Counted from the stretch's first letter, positions 34,198-42,900 are shown. The stretch: DNA of 64,000 bases from JAKLIN01 sp964544395 (GCA_964544395.1 CAZJAO010000001.1:57591-121590); one strand, 5' to 3'. Notes: a model not told the origin generated them from the sequence alone. Made by a program: numbers and translations.

Positions 34198-34722
34198 ATG
34201 AAAAAGGGATGGTTACTTCTTAGTGCATTTGCATCATTAATCTCATTTATCAGTTTTACAAGTGCGCAATCAGTAATAAGTGATATTTTTGCGGGCATTG
34301 ACGCAACAACAATAACCCTAGCCATTCTTTTTGTTGTCTTCTTTGCAGTATTATATTTCTCGACATCAAAGATTTTCAAGGGAAATAAAACAATTTCTGC
34401 AGTAATTTCTCTTGCTCTGGCTCTTTTATTGGTTTATTGGATAAACCAATCAGCAAATATCGGCGGGCTTTTTGCAGGTATAGGCATTTCAGGGGATAGC
34501 CTTTACACAATCGGTTCAATATTCATTATCGCATTCACAATCTTCCTTTTTATAAAAATTAAGTCATTAGCATTATTTGTTCTTGGAGGAATTCTTATTG
34601 CTGTGGCTATAAGTGGGCTTATATACGATACCACTACTGTTGCAGTAATAGGAATTGTTTTGGTAATATTAGGAATAATATTTGCGGCTAAAAAAAAACA
34701 TATCGGGGCGCGCAGGGTATAA
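34198..34722 (+). CDS. Multi-helix membrane protein (frame breaks at a poly-A run)
   Basis: 174 residues: a hydrophobic N-terminal segment that may be a signal peptide (cleaving after FTSAQS), then about five membrane helices, ending AAKKKHIGARRV. The nine-A run at 34690-34698 coincides with the end of the hydrophobic part. With one extra A the frame would continue into the coiled-coil coding stretch described at 34723-35201. The visible stop may be genuine, or the gene may be frameshifted. No known family. Confidence 0.7.
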   Translation: MKKGWLLLSAFASLISFISFTSAQSVISDIFAGIDATTITLAILFVVFFAVLYFSTSKIFKGNKTISAVISLALALLLVYWINQSANIGGLFAGIGISGDSLYTIGSIFIIAFTIFLFIKIKSLALFVLGGILIAVAISGLIYDTTTVAVIGIVLVILGIIFAAKKKHIGARRV

Positions 34723-35201
34723 ATTTCGGTAAAAATAATATCTCTTTTTCTGGTCCTCGTGAAAATTGGGTAAGCAGAAAAAAAGCTGCTGCAAATCGTG
34801 CTGCTGAAGAAGCTGAAATTCTTAGACGAAGATTAGAAGCAGAAAAAAAACAGCTTGGTCCTTAAAGAGACTTGGCTGAAAGAGCGCGGGCAATGGCAGT
34901 TGCAAATGCAGATTATATCCAGCATGAAGCAAGACAGAAGGCATCTACAGAAGCTCTTCAAAGAGAAAAAGAAGCCCAAATAGCTCAGGAACAAAGACAG
35001 GAACAGGGCCTGCAAAATCAGGTGGGGGCATATTTGGATTCACTAAGGCAATCTTTTCAAAAATTACAGGAAGAATATAATGCACTTCTGAGAATAAATC
35101 CCCAAGACCCGGAAGTTAAAAATATCTATAACCAGTTATCTGCTGTCCGTTCAGAGATTCAAAGAGTAATGCAAAACAATAAAATCCGATACAAGGATTA
35201 G
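34723..35201 (+). pseudogene. Orphaned coiled-coil coding stretch, likely former C-terminus of the 34198 gene
   Basis: The frame shifted by one base after the A9 run reads TYRGAQGINFGKNNISFSG, then an Ala/Glu/Arg-rich helical segment to a TAA at 34863-34865. The same frame then resumes RDLAERARAMAVANADYIQ and runs to 35201 with a long coiled coil (QRQEQGLQNQ, LQEEYNALL). Two lesions (frameshift and nonsense) separate these parts. A translation start within the last piece, such as the ATG at 34893, could make an independent 102-residue protein. Confidence 0.55.
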
Positions 35202-35251
35202 AACCATTTATTCAAATCTTCCTGCAATTTTTTAAAAAATTGTAGCAAAAT

Positions 35252-36292
35252 TTAGAACCAACGTTCTAAATTTTTCTGCTTGTTCTTCTCTTCGGTTATT
35301 TCAAGTTTCTCCAATTGTTTGTCAATCCTTTCTTCAGAGAAATCATGCTTCTCTACGAGGATTTCCTTTATTTTTGCTACGTCAAGCTTGTTTGATTTCA
35401 AATCTGAATTTACAACATCAGGCTTGTGAAATAAAGCAAAAATCTCTTTCCAATCAAATTTGTCTTCTTCATCCATCTTTTCCATCTGCTCTTCAACACT
35501 CTTGAAAATCATGACTGGTTGTTTATATTGCTGGACAATTTTCAAAGCTTTCTTTTGCCCAATTCCAGGAATTCCTTTGGGATTATAATCTGTTCCGACA
35601 AGTATTCCTAAGCAAATCAATTGGTCAAGACTAATGTTAAGGGTATTCAAAACTTTTTCAAGTTCGATAATTTCAGGATTGACTTCTATCCATCCCCTGA
35701 ATGTTTTTCTTTTTTTGGAAAAAGTAAGATTTCTTACCAATTTTGGTGTTCCGAATAATAAACTGTCGTAATCCTGGCTTACACTCGCATAAATCTTGTC
35801 TTTGATTCTTGCAAGATAAGCAGCTTCAGCTTCGCCCTCTCCTGGAGCTTGAACAACTGCAATTCCCATAGCACTCAGAAGTTCCTTTGCCTCTTCTATC
35901 ATCTCGTGATTTAGCCTTACAAGCTGACTGCCGTATCTCTTCATCGCAGGCAAGTCTTCTTCTTGTTTTGCTTCTTCATATCTTTCTTCTGAAACCTCTC
36001 TACTATCGTGTCTTTTTTCATGAGTCTTGTATTTTAAATCAGGGGCTTTCCCATCAAATGCATAAATCAACTTTATCCCTTCAGCAAGAAGACTTACATT
36101 TCTGTAAAAAATTCCTGACAGGTGGCTTGTGATTCTTCCTTTATTGTCCATAAGAGGAGTTCCATCAGGCTGCCTAATCGTAGATAAAAACTGATAAAGG
36201 ATATTGAATGCATCAACACAGAGCGTCTTGCCTTTCAAATCAGAAATTTTTATTTCTTCTCTTGGAATTATATCACTTATATTCAAACCCAT
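35252..36292 (-). CDS. fen: Flap endonuclease 1 (FEN1)
   Basis: 346 residues. N-terminal LCVDAFNILYQFL, YAFDGKAPDLK, GEGEAEAAYLA and SQDYDSLLFG bear the acidic active-site residues. GTDYNPKGIPGIGQKKA is the helix-two-turn-helix of the C-terminal half. The end QKNLERWF is a PIP box, almost the same as that of NreA. It removes 5' flaps in Okazaki maturation. TATA-like TTTTTATATTTAG is upstream; rfcL and rfcS lie upstream on the same strand. Confidence 0.95.
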   Translation of the reverse strand: MGLNISDIIPREEIKISDLKGKTLCVDAFNILYQFLSTIRQPDGTPLMDNKGRITSHLSGIFYRNVSLLAEGIKLIYAFDGKAPDLKYKTHEKRHDSREVSEERYEEAKQEEDLPAMKRYGSQLVRLNHEMIEEAKELLSAMGIAVVQAPGEGEAEAAYLARIKDKIYASVSQDYDSLLFGTPKLVRNLTFSKKRKTFRGWIEVNPEIIELEKVLNTLNISLDQLICLGILVGTDYNPKGIPGIGQKKALKIVQQYKQPVMIFKSVEEQMEKMDEEDKFDWKEIFALFHKPDVVNSDLKSNKLDVAKIKEILVEKHDFSEERIDKQLEKLEITEEKNKQKNLERWF

Positions 36293-36361
36293 TATAAATA
36301 CATTAATTCTAAATATAAAAAATTATGCAATTAGGCTAAATATAAAGGAGGTGTGGAACTG

Positions 36362-37534
36362 TTAGTTCTGCCTGTCCAAATACTCTTCTTCTTCTTTTTC
36401 AAGCTTCAACTCTTTCCTTGCTTCGGGATTTTTCAATATCAGTCTCAGCAGTGGAAATTCAAACATCGCACGCTTCTGCCCAATATGAACATGTTGAGCA
36501 TATTTTCTTGCAATTGTAACCTTCTTCGCAGTTCTCTGATTATTGAGCCAGATTTTCAAAATTCTTTCGGGTTTTTTATAATTAGTAAATCCTCTCTTTA
36601 TTCCGTCTTTTGCAGATGCGATTCCATAACTAAGGAGAATATTTTCATAAACTAAAAATCGCCAATATTGCTGTTTGTAGATTCTTCCCTTGAAAACATC
36701 AGCCATGCTCAGAGCATCATAAGCTTTTTGCAATTCAGCACCTTTGTATTCTGCAGGGATATTCTCTTCCAACCAAAGCATAATCTGATCTATAGGCATA
36801 TTTACCGAATCAAAAATCCTAAGTGTGTTATCATTAGGTTTTTCCTTGAAAATAACTCTTAATGCATTGAAGATATCTACTTCTTTGTTTCTGTCATTCT
36901 CTAAAATTTTGGAAGGGTCTTCCATTCCGACTGCAATCTGCAAATCATTAATTGCCGCACGCAAGTCTCCCTTAGCTTTTACAGAAATTCCAGTCAAGAG
37001 ATTATTATCCATAAATTTATCTTCTTTTTTCAATATTGCAATAAGAACATCCTTTATTGTCTTGTAATCAATTTCTTTTAATTGAACCAGTTCACATTCT
37101 TTTCTTAATGCGCTAAAACTTTTGTCCCAGATGTCATTTGCAGTAATTATGATTGGCCAGTTTGCATCTTCAAGAAAACCCACAAGTTCTGGAAGTCCAC
37201 CCCAATCTTCTTTTGAAATTCCATCAACTTCATCAACAAGGATTATTTTATTATCATTAGTAAGAGACATTTGTTCAAGTGCCGGTCCTAAAACTGCTTT
37301 AAGCTTTTCTTTGTTTCTCAAATCAGAAGCATTCAATTCAAAGATTTCAGAATCTGTCTCTGCCGCTGCTGCATAAGCCAGAGTAGTCTTACCAGTTCCC
37401 GGAGGACCATAGAGCATCAGCGCTTTTTTTCCTTTTTGAAAATTCTTAAGAAAAATCTTTATCTTTTCAATTGCATCATTCTGCCCTTTTATCTCAGAAA
37501 ATCTCTTTGGCCTATAAATTTCAACCCAAGGCAT
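36362..37534 (-). CDS. rfcL: Replication factor C large subunit
   Basis: 390 residues of the clamp loader: YRPKRFSEIKGQ, GPPGTGKTTLAYA (Walker A) and IILVDEVDGI (Walker B). The sequence then runs through the AAA lid and collar regions and ends in a charged tail. Archaeal RfcL usually ends in a PIP-like motif; here the end EEEEYLDRQN has none. The start directly follows the rfcS stop, so the two subunits are made from one mRNA. Confidence 0.93.
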   Translation of the reverse strand: MPWVEIYRPKRFSEIKGQNDAIEKIKIFLKNFQKGKKALMLYGPPGTGKTTLAYAAAAETDSEIFELNASDLRNKEKLKAVLGPALEQMSLTNDNKIILVDEVDGISKEDWGGLPELVGFLEDANWPIIITANDIWDKSFSALRKECELVQLKEIDYKTIKDVLIAILKKEDKFMDNNLLTGISVKAKGDLRAAINDLQIAVGMEDPSKILENDRNKEVDIFNALRVIFKEKPNDNTLRIFDSVNMPIDQIMLWLEENIPAEYKGAELQKAYDALSMADVFKGRIYKQQYWRFLVYENILLSYGIASAKDGIKRGFTNYKKPERILKIWLNNQRTAKKVTIARKYAQHVHIGQKRAMFEFPLLRLILKNPEARKELKLEKEEEEYLDRQN

Positions 37535-38497
37535 TTATCCCTTCCCCAAACCGGCTAAAACAAAACTTGCAAGAAGAGCCTGGAGTTGTATAAAAGGATC
37601 GCTTCCCTCGACAATTCTAAACTCGGCTTCGCCTGTTTTTTCGGTTAGCTTTACTTTTATTTCGGGTTCAACTGGAAGGTTCCAAATTTCTTTCTGGATG
37701 GATTTGATAACATCCTGTCCTGAAATAGATTCTTTGAGCATAATGTCCAAAAGCTTATCTCTTGACCTCTGAAAATCACCGGCAATTGCATAATCAAGAA
37801 CAATTTTGATGTCTTTTGGTTTTGTATTGGAGATAATTGTAGACACTAAATCAGCATTTATCGAAGGTGAAATGGCTGCTGTTGCCTGCAGGAGATTTAT
37901 GCATCGTCTGCAATCTCCTTCACAGCCCTCATAAAGCATTTCTACAACTTCAGGCGTGATTGAAAGTTTTTCCCTTTCAGCAATTTTTTGAATTACTTTT
38001 TCAATATCTTTCTTTTCCAATAACTTGAATCTGAAAATAGCACAACGAGACTGAATCGGGTCTATAATCTTGCTAGAGTAATTGCATGAAAGAATGAATC
38101 TGCACGTTGAAGAATAATTTTCCATGGTTCTCCTTAATGCTTGCTGGGCTTCCGGAGTAAGTGCATCAGCTTCATCCAAAAAGATTACCTTGAATGGCAC
38201 ACTTCCCAAAGATTTTGTTCTTGCGAAATTCTTTACTTTGTCTCTTACAACATTAATTCCTCTTTCATCAGAAGCATTCAATTCAAGATAATTTTCTCTC
38301 CAGTCTTCCCTGAAGAGTTCCTTGACAACAATCAAAGCAAGAGTGGATTTTCCAGTTCCAGCAGGACCGGCAAATAATAAATGAGGAATATTATTTGTTT
38401 TTGTAAGAGATTCTACTCTCTTGAGGGTATTATCCTGCCCAACCATTTCCGTAAACCTTGTAGGCCTATATTTTTCAGTCCAGATTTCGCTAACCAT
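37535..38497 (-). CDS. rfcS: Replication factor C small subunit
   Basis: 320 residues. EKYRPTRFTEMVGQ, FAGPAGTGKSTLAL (Walker A), VIFLDEADALT (Walker B) and IDPIQSRCAIFRF with the arginine finger (SRC). RfcS subunits plus one RfcL load PCNA. Zero gap to rfcL. Typical length, no intein. Confidence 0.95.
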   Translation of the reverse strand: MVSEIWTEKYRPTRFTEMVGQDNTLKRVESLTKTNNIPHLLFAGPAGTGKSTLALIVVKELFREDWRENYLELNASDERGINVVRDKVKNFARTKSLGSVPFKVIFLDEADALTPEAQQALRRTMENYSSTCRFILSCNYSSKIIDPIQSRCAIFRFKLLEKKDIEKVIQKIAEREKLSITPEVVEMLYEGCEGDCRRCINLLQATAAISPSINADLVSTIISNTKPKDIKIVLDYAIAGDFQRSRDKLLDIMLKESISGQDVIKSIQKEIWNLPVEPEIKVKLTEKTGEAEFRIVEGSDPFIQLQALLASFVLAGLGKG

Positions 38498-38566
38498 TAT
38501 ATAACTTTTTAAAAGAAACTTATAAAGATTATTGTGTTAATTTACCCATCAGAAGTTCAACTACCA

Positions 38567-38683
38567 TTACTTGGCTCTTTCTCTCTTCATCTTACGTTTT
38601 CGCTTCTCTTTTCTAAGCCTTTTTCTTTGCCATTTCCATCGCATTTGCCTTTTTTTCTTCCATCTACGGCTTGAACGTTTCAT
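38567..38683 (-). CDS. rpl41e: Ribosomal protein eL41
   Basis: A 38-residue ORF, 17 of them Lys/Arg in the last 25. From the internal ATG at 38644 the final 25 residues (MRWKWQRKRLRKEKRKRK...) match eL41, a single basic helix between ribosomal subunits, in length and in the positions of K4, W5, K8, R9, R11, K14-R17, R21, R23 and K25 compared with the yeast protein. A TATA-like CTTTTATAAA lies about 29 nt upstream of the ATG at 38683, favouring the longer form. It is the only gene in the 309-bp gap between rfcS and the membrane cluster. Confidence 0.75.
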   Translation of the reverse strand: MKRSSRRWKKKRQMRWKWQRKRLRKEKRKRKMKRERAK

Positions 38684-38806
38684 TGTATAGATAGTTTTGA
38701 ATTTTGGTTTATAAAAGTTTCCGTGTTTAAGGAATATTAAATATAATAAAAAATCCAGAAGAAATAAAGAAAAGAAAAATAAAAAGATAGTAAAATAAAA
38801 AATAAT

Positions 38807-39181
38807 TTATCTCTTTATTCTGGTTGTTGTTGTTACCGAAGTACCTTTAGGCAATGAAGCTCTTCTCGATTTTCGCCTTACCGTTGAACGTCTTACAGGC
38901 GAACGTCTACGTACCGAACTTCTTCCTCTAGCTCCTCGTGGCCCTGCAGGCCCTTGAATAACTCTTACTGACCCAGGAACGGCTAAACCTAGTATTAGTA
39001 AAACAAAACCTATAATCGCAGAGGCATATGCCCATCCAGTAGGTACCGTTACACTAGCAGAGGCCGTGTTTGCATTTCCATTCCCTACAGCCGTTGCATT
39101 AATTTGTTGTAGCGGAACAAAATACAATAACCCTCCGATAACTAAGAAGATTACGCCAAATATCACCAAACTTGCTTTCAT
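38807..39181 (-). CDS. Two-helix membrane protein with collagen-like and Arg/Ser-rich tail
   Basis: 124 residues. Two membrane helices (about 5-22 and 50-70) flank a Thr/Ala/Asn-rich loop. The tail begins with three Gly-x-y triplets (GPAGPRGARG) and continues as an Arg/Ser-rich basic stretch (SSVRRRSPVRRSTVRRKSRR) likely to bind nucleic acid or acidic polymers. An AAGGAGG SD is present; it follows the DUF1328 gene as second cistron. No family assigned. Confidence 0.65.
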   Translation of the reverse strand: MKASLVIFGVIFLVIGGLLYFVPLQQINATAVGNGNANTASASVTVPTGWAYASAIIGFVLLILGLAVPGSVRVIQGPAGPRGARGRSSVRRRSPVRRSTVRRKSRRASLPKGTSVTTTTRIKR

Positions 39182-39219
39182 TTTTCCTCCTTTTTATATT
39201 TAATTATCTTGCTAAAAAA

Positions 39220-39411
39220 TTACTTAGATTTTTTTGTTGCGTGAGCTATCACAGATACTAAGAATAATATTACAAAGATTAAGGCTAGCCATTTGGCTAT
39301 TGTAAGCGAAACTCCAGATATCAATCCAAATCCCAATATTCCTGCAACTAGAGCAACTATTAAGAATACTATCGCCCAAACCAACCAACCGGATAAACCT
39401 CTTTTGTTCAT
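39220..39411 (-). CDS. DUF1328-family small membrane protein
   Basis: 63 residues with two hydrophobic helices; ALVAGILGFGLISG and the IAKWLALIFVILFLVSVI second helix match DUF1328 (YtjA). The family is common in bacteria, induced by stress, and of unknown function. It probably reached this archaeon by transfer. First gene of a pair with the collagen-tailed protein. Confidence 0.75.
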   Translation of the reverse strand: MNKRGLSGWLVWAIVFLIVALVAGILGFGLISGVSLTIAKWLALIFVILFLVSVIAHATKKSK

Positions 39412-39485
39412 TTTCCTTATCTAATTATGACTATTCAGATATATAAATCTTTGGTGAAATAGGTAAATATTCATATATATTTTTT

Positions 39486-40106
39486 CTATTTTTTCTTTCG
39501 ACGATTTTTCCTAGGCCATAGAAAAAAATTCAAGATTATAGCAGTAACGCCGACCATGATGAAACTAATCAAAAACCATACAATAGAATAAGGTATTCCA
39601 AAATTTATATTCATGCAGGGGTGAAATACGCAATCCACATTAAGTGCAGGTAATGAAAGAGTCATGACCGCAATGAAAATTATAACTAATTCAAGAAGGC
39701 TCCATTTCCATGCATCTTTTCTTTTCACACCTATTAAGGTCAAAGCATAGATCGACAAAGGAACAAGATAAAGATGCTGCAAGCTTATAAAATTGCCAAG
39801 AATTGAGGGAGTAGTGGAAAAGAAATAATTAGTTATTCCCCATAGTGGTCCTTTAAAAATTATCCAATGAAAAAAATCTATATCCCAGATCATAATAGGA
39901 ATCGTAAGCAGATAAACCTGACTAAGAATAATGGAACTTCTTTTTGTTAACATACCTATTCCAATTAAAATAAGACCAACATAGCATGCGTAAAGAATTT
40001 GGGAGGGATTATTATTATACAAAGAGAATATAATTGCAAATATTCCTAAAAGGATAAAATAGATTCCAAGTACAATCAAAAATATACTTTTAGTCCCCTC
40101 TTTCAT
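39486..40106 (-). CDS. Six-helix membrane protein
   Basis: 206 residues with about six predicted membrane helices, a DCVFHPCM loop between the last helices, and a basic C-terminus (KNRRKKK). The pair of cysteines may form a disulfide outside. No recognised family; the last helix is followed by positively charged residues inside the cell. Confidence 0.65.
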   Translation of the reverse strand: MKEGTKSIFLIVLGIYFILLGIFAIIFSLYNNNPSQILYACYVGLILIGIGMLTKRSSIILSQVYLLTIPIMIWDIDFFHWIIFKGPLWGITNYFFSTTPSILGNFISLQHLYLVPLSIYALTLIGVKRKDAWKWSLLELVIIFIAVMTLSLPALNVDCVFHPCMNINFGIPYSIVWFLISFIMVGVTAIILNFFLWPRKNRRKKK

Positions 40107-40144
40107 ATTTGGATTAAAAGTTTATTTACATTTAATTACTTTGC

Positions 40145-40585
40145 TTATTTCATCTTGGAATAAGTTCCAATTAAAATTGCTTTATCAATAACATGCACTT
40201 TTATCGCTTTTTCAAGATCATTTTTTTTTGAGCCCCTAGGTAAATTAAGTTCGATATCTAAAGCAAATAACTTAAACGCGTATCTATGTTCTCCCGAATG
40301 AGGACATGGTCCGCCATAACCTACATTTCCAAAGTCATTCAGTCCTTCTCTTGCTCCTTTTGGCATGGAATTTTCTTTTATGCTTTTAGTATTTGGGGAG
40401 ATATTCCATAATATCCAATGTGCAAATATCTTTGAGGGAGAATCAGGGTCGTCAACAATCAGAACCAGACTTTTTGCATTTTTAGGAACATCGATAAAAT
40501 CCAAGGTAGGATTCACGTCAGTTCCGTCACAGGTATATCTCGAAGGAATTCTTTCACCATCGTTAAATACGCCCTTTATTTTCAT
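40145..40585 (-). CDS. YbhB/YbcL-type PEBP-like protein
   Basis: 146 residues with the family signatures IPSRYTCDGTDVNP, VDDPDSP, AHWILWNI and GPCPHSGEHRYAFKLFALD. These form the anion-binding pocket of phosphatidylethanolamine-binding/Raf-kinase-inhibitor-like proteins. The prokaryotic members have no settled function. Divergent from htpX. Confidence 0.9.
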   Translation of the reverse strand: MKIKGVFNDGERIPSRYTCDGTDVNPTLDFIDVPKNAKSLVLIVDDPDSPSKIFAHWILWNISPNTKSIKENSMPKGAREGLNDFGNVGYGGPCPHSGEHRYAFKLFALDIELNLPRGSKKNDLEKAIKVHVIDKAILIGTYSKMK

Positions 40586-40660
40586 TTAGTAAAGAATCAG
40601 TTATAATTCTTAAAATTATCGATGCAAAACCTTAATAAATTCGGTCTGCAATTTTTAGAT

Positions 40661-41539
40661 ATGGAACACATTGATTTTCGGGACCAAATCTCAAGAAACA
40701 AGAGAAAGTCTTTCTTCCTTATGTTTTCAATTTTCATAGTTATCATTTTATTAGGTTATGTAATCTCTCTGGCTTTTGATCCGGGTTATTTCTTCTTCAT
40801 AATGATAATAGCAATAATCTTCTCTCTATTTTATCTAAGTGTAAATTATTACAATTCAGACAAAATTGCGCTCTCCAGTGTGGGTGCAAAAGAAGCAGAC
40901 AAGGAAAAAAATAAGCAATTCTACGATGTTGTTGAATCACTGACAATAGCCAGCGGACTACCAATGCCGAAACTTTACATCATGGAATCTCCTCAGATAA
41001 ATGCATTTGCTTCTGGTCGTGATCCAGGACATGCAGTTATATGTGTAACACGCGGTTCTTTGGATAAATTGGATAAAAAAGAGTTAGAGGGAGTTTTAGC
41101 TCATGAATTATCTCATGTCGCAAATTATGATATAAGATACATGACTCTCGCAACAGTCATGGTTGGGATAATTTCCATAATATCCGAAATATTCTTGAGG
41201 AGTTTATGGTTCAAAGGCAATGACAGCAACAATAAAAATGGGGGCATATTCCTTCTGATAGGAATAGTCCTCGCAATAATCGCTCCGATTATCGTATGGC
41301 TCGTCCAATTAGCAATCTCACGAAAAAGAGAATACACCGCCGATGCATCAGCTGTAGAATTCACACGTTATCCAAAAGGCTTGATTGAGGCACTTAAAAA
41401 AATTCAAAAGGAAAATGAACCAGAAAAGAAAATCCCAAAAGCCGTGGCTCCTTTATTTTTTTCAAATCCCTTAAGAGCTAACTTAGCATCAACTCATCCT
41501 CCAATAGAGAAAAGAATAGAAGTTTTAGAAAGAATGTAA
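40661..41539 (+). CDS. htpX: HtpX-like membrane zinc metalloprotease (M48)
   Basis: 292 residues from the ATG at 40661, which gives the usual HtpX N-terminus and a TATA-like AATAAAT at the right distance; the ATG at 40622 is less suitable. Two N-terminal helices, then LAHELSHVANYD with the zinc HExxH, a membrane hairpin, and EYTADASAVEFT with the third ligand Glu. It degrades damaged membrane proteins. Confidence 0.92.
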   Translation: MEHIDFRDQISRNKRKSFFLMFSIFIVIILLGYVISLAFDPGYFFFIMIIAIIFSLFYLSVNYYNSDKIALSSVGAKEADKEKNKQFYDVVESLTIASGLPMPKLYIMESPQINAFASGRDPGHAVICVTRGSLDKLDKKELEGVLAHELSHVANYDIRYMTLATVMVGIISIISEIFLRSLWFKGNDSNNKNGGIFLLIGIVLAIIAPIIVWLVQLAISRKREYTADASAVEFTRYPKGLIEALKKIQKENEPEKKIPKAVAPLFFSNPLRANLASTHPPIEKRIEVLERM

Positions 41540-41574
41540 ATTAGATTTATAAAGTTCTGTTGATTATTTGGCTA

Positions 41575-42372
41575 ATGGGTTTTATTAGGGGTTTGCTGGT
41601 AGTGTTTATTTCAATTGTTCTTATTTTATCAGTATTAGCTTCAAGCATTTTCTTTACAATTTCTTCATCCTTGGATTACAAAAATGTTCAGGGGCCGGAG
41701 ATTAATGCTCTTCAGCCCATAATCGCGCAGTTAAACTTAGTGGAAATAATAAATTCGAAATCAAGTTATATAGTTGAATATTGCAAGACAAATTCAGATT
41801 TTGTTTATAACTATCAGAATTATACTCTTCATTTCCCTTGTCAAGATGCCAATAATACCTCGCTGATTCTGAATGATACCATAAATAATTTTGTAAGCGA
41901 TTCTTATCATCAGCATTTTGACTGCGGTTATTGGGACTGTTTTGAAAAGTATTCTCCAGAGGCATTTTTGATTTCTGAAAAATCGCATGATTATTGGTCT
42001 AATCTATTTTATATCGCTTTAGCTGCTGCAGTTGTTTCCGGAGTAGCATTAATTTTCCTATTCAAAAAGAAATATGATTTGTTATTTTTATTAGGAGTAG
42101 CATTAATTCTCTCTGCATTTTTAATCTCGGGAATTGGGAAACTGATTACTAGTTTAGCTAATCAACTACTTTCGAGTTTTAGTTCAATCTTCTTTTCGCA
42201 GATAAATTCTGTGTTCTGGAAATTGATAATTGCGGGGGGGATATTGATAATTGCGGGATTGGTAGTAGAGCTTTTTAGAGTTGGATTTAAAATCTATGAT
42301 ATGTTCTCGCGATTCAGAAAGGGAGGAGAAGACGCCCGTAAAGTAAAGCAGCCTCAAAAGAAAAAGAAATGA
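41575..42372 (+). CDS. Membrane protein with extracellular Cys-containing loop
   Basis: 265 residues from the ATG at 41575 (TTTATAAA is about 25 nt upstream; a TTG at 41560 is less likely). One helix near the N-terminus, a loop of about 110 residues with several Cys and N-x-S/T sites, then three or four helices and a basic end. No family recognised. Its TGA overlaps the ATG of rnp3 (ATGA), so the two are coupled although unrelated in function. Confidence 0.65.
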   Translation: MGFIRGLLVVFISIVLILSVLASSIFFTISSSLDYKNVQGPEINALQPIIAQLNLVEIINSKSSYIVEYCKTNSDFVYNYQNYTLHFPCQDANNTSLILNDTINNFVSDSYHQHFDCGYWDCFEKYSPEAFLISEKSHDYWSNLFYIALAAAVVSGVALIFLFKKKYDLLFLLGVALILSAFLISGIGKLITSLANQLLSSFSSIFFSQINSVFWKLIIAGGILIIAGLVVELFRVGFKIYDMFSRFRKGGEDARKVKQPQKKKK

Positions 42373-42824
42373 AATCTGTTTTCATAGAAGAAGATAATTT
42401 TGATAAGGCAAGGAAAAAAATAAGAGAGAATCAAAATACCGAAATAATCTTTTCCAGCAATGATGATGAGACAAGAAGGAAGGTAACTGAAAAAGAGCCT
42501 GTCAAAATTCTCCTGATAAAACAGCGAGGAAGGAGAGATAGGTCTAAGCAGAGAGATTCTGGATTTAATTCAGTGATAGCAAAGATAGCAAAAAAGAAAG
42601 GCATAGAAATCGGTATATATCTTGACGAACTATTGGATTGCAAGGGAAAAGAAAAAGCAGAAGTCTTATCACGAATAGAACAAAATGTTAAGATTTGCAA
42701 AAAAGAGAAGTTGAAAATGAAATTTATAGCATGGGGAGAGAAGAGCAGAAGAGATGAGTATGATTTGAAAGCTCTCGGCCTTGCCCTAGGAATGCCGACC
42801 TGGATGTCGGTGGATGCGGGATAG
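42369..42824 (+). CDS. rnp3: RNase P protein component 3 (Rpp30-like)
   Basis: 151 residues. VKILLIKQRGRRDRSKQRDSG, IEIGIYLDELL and KFIAWGEKSRRDEYDLKALG follow the pattern of the TIM-barrel-like Rpp30 subunit (RPP30/Pop5 partner) of archaeal RNase P. At 151 residues it is shorter than the usual 200-230. The gene ends SVDAG just before the second SD hairpin. Confidence 0.75.
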   Translation: MKSVFIEEDNFDKARKKIRENQNTEIIFSSNDDETRRKVTEKEPVKILLIKQRGRRDRSKQRDSGFNSVIAKIAKKKGIEIGIYLDELLDCKGKEKAEVLSRIEQNVKICKKEKLKMKFIAWGEKSRRDEYDLKALGLALGMPTWMSVDAG

Positions 42825-42875
42825 AAAACCCGCAGGAGGTTTTCAATGCGTACTTCAGCAATAAAAGATTTATAA
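42815..42875 (+). promoter_or_regulatory. SD-bearing hairpin, copy 2, before pheS
   Basis: GAAAACC (42824-42830) pairs with GGTTTTC (42838-42844) around CGCAGGA. An alternative hairpin, TGCGGG (42815-42820) with CCCGCA (42829-42834), excludes the first. The ATG at 42846 opens only nine codons (to 42875), after which the pheS TATA region follows. Compare copy 1 at 32019. Confidence 0.45.
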
Positions 42876-42900
42876 AATAATAACCTTTTTAACATTCAAG

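Noticed and set aside
36353..36655. Plus-strand AAGGAGG plus GTG at the end of rfcL
   Set aside because: Looks like an SD and start, but the ORF is antisense to conserved rfcL codons and Phe/Leu-rich.
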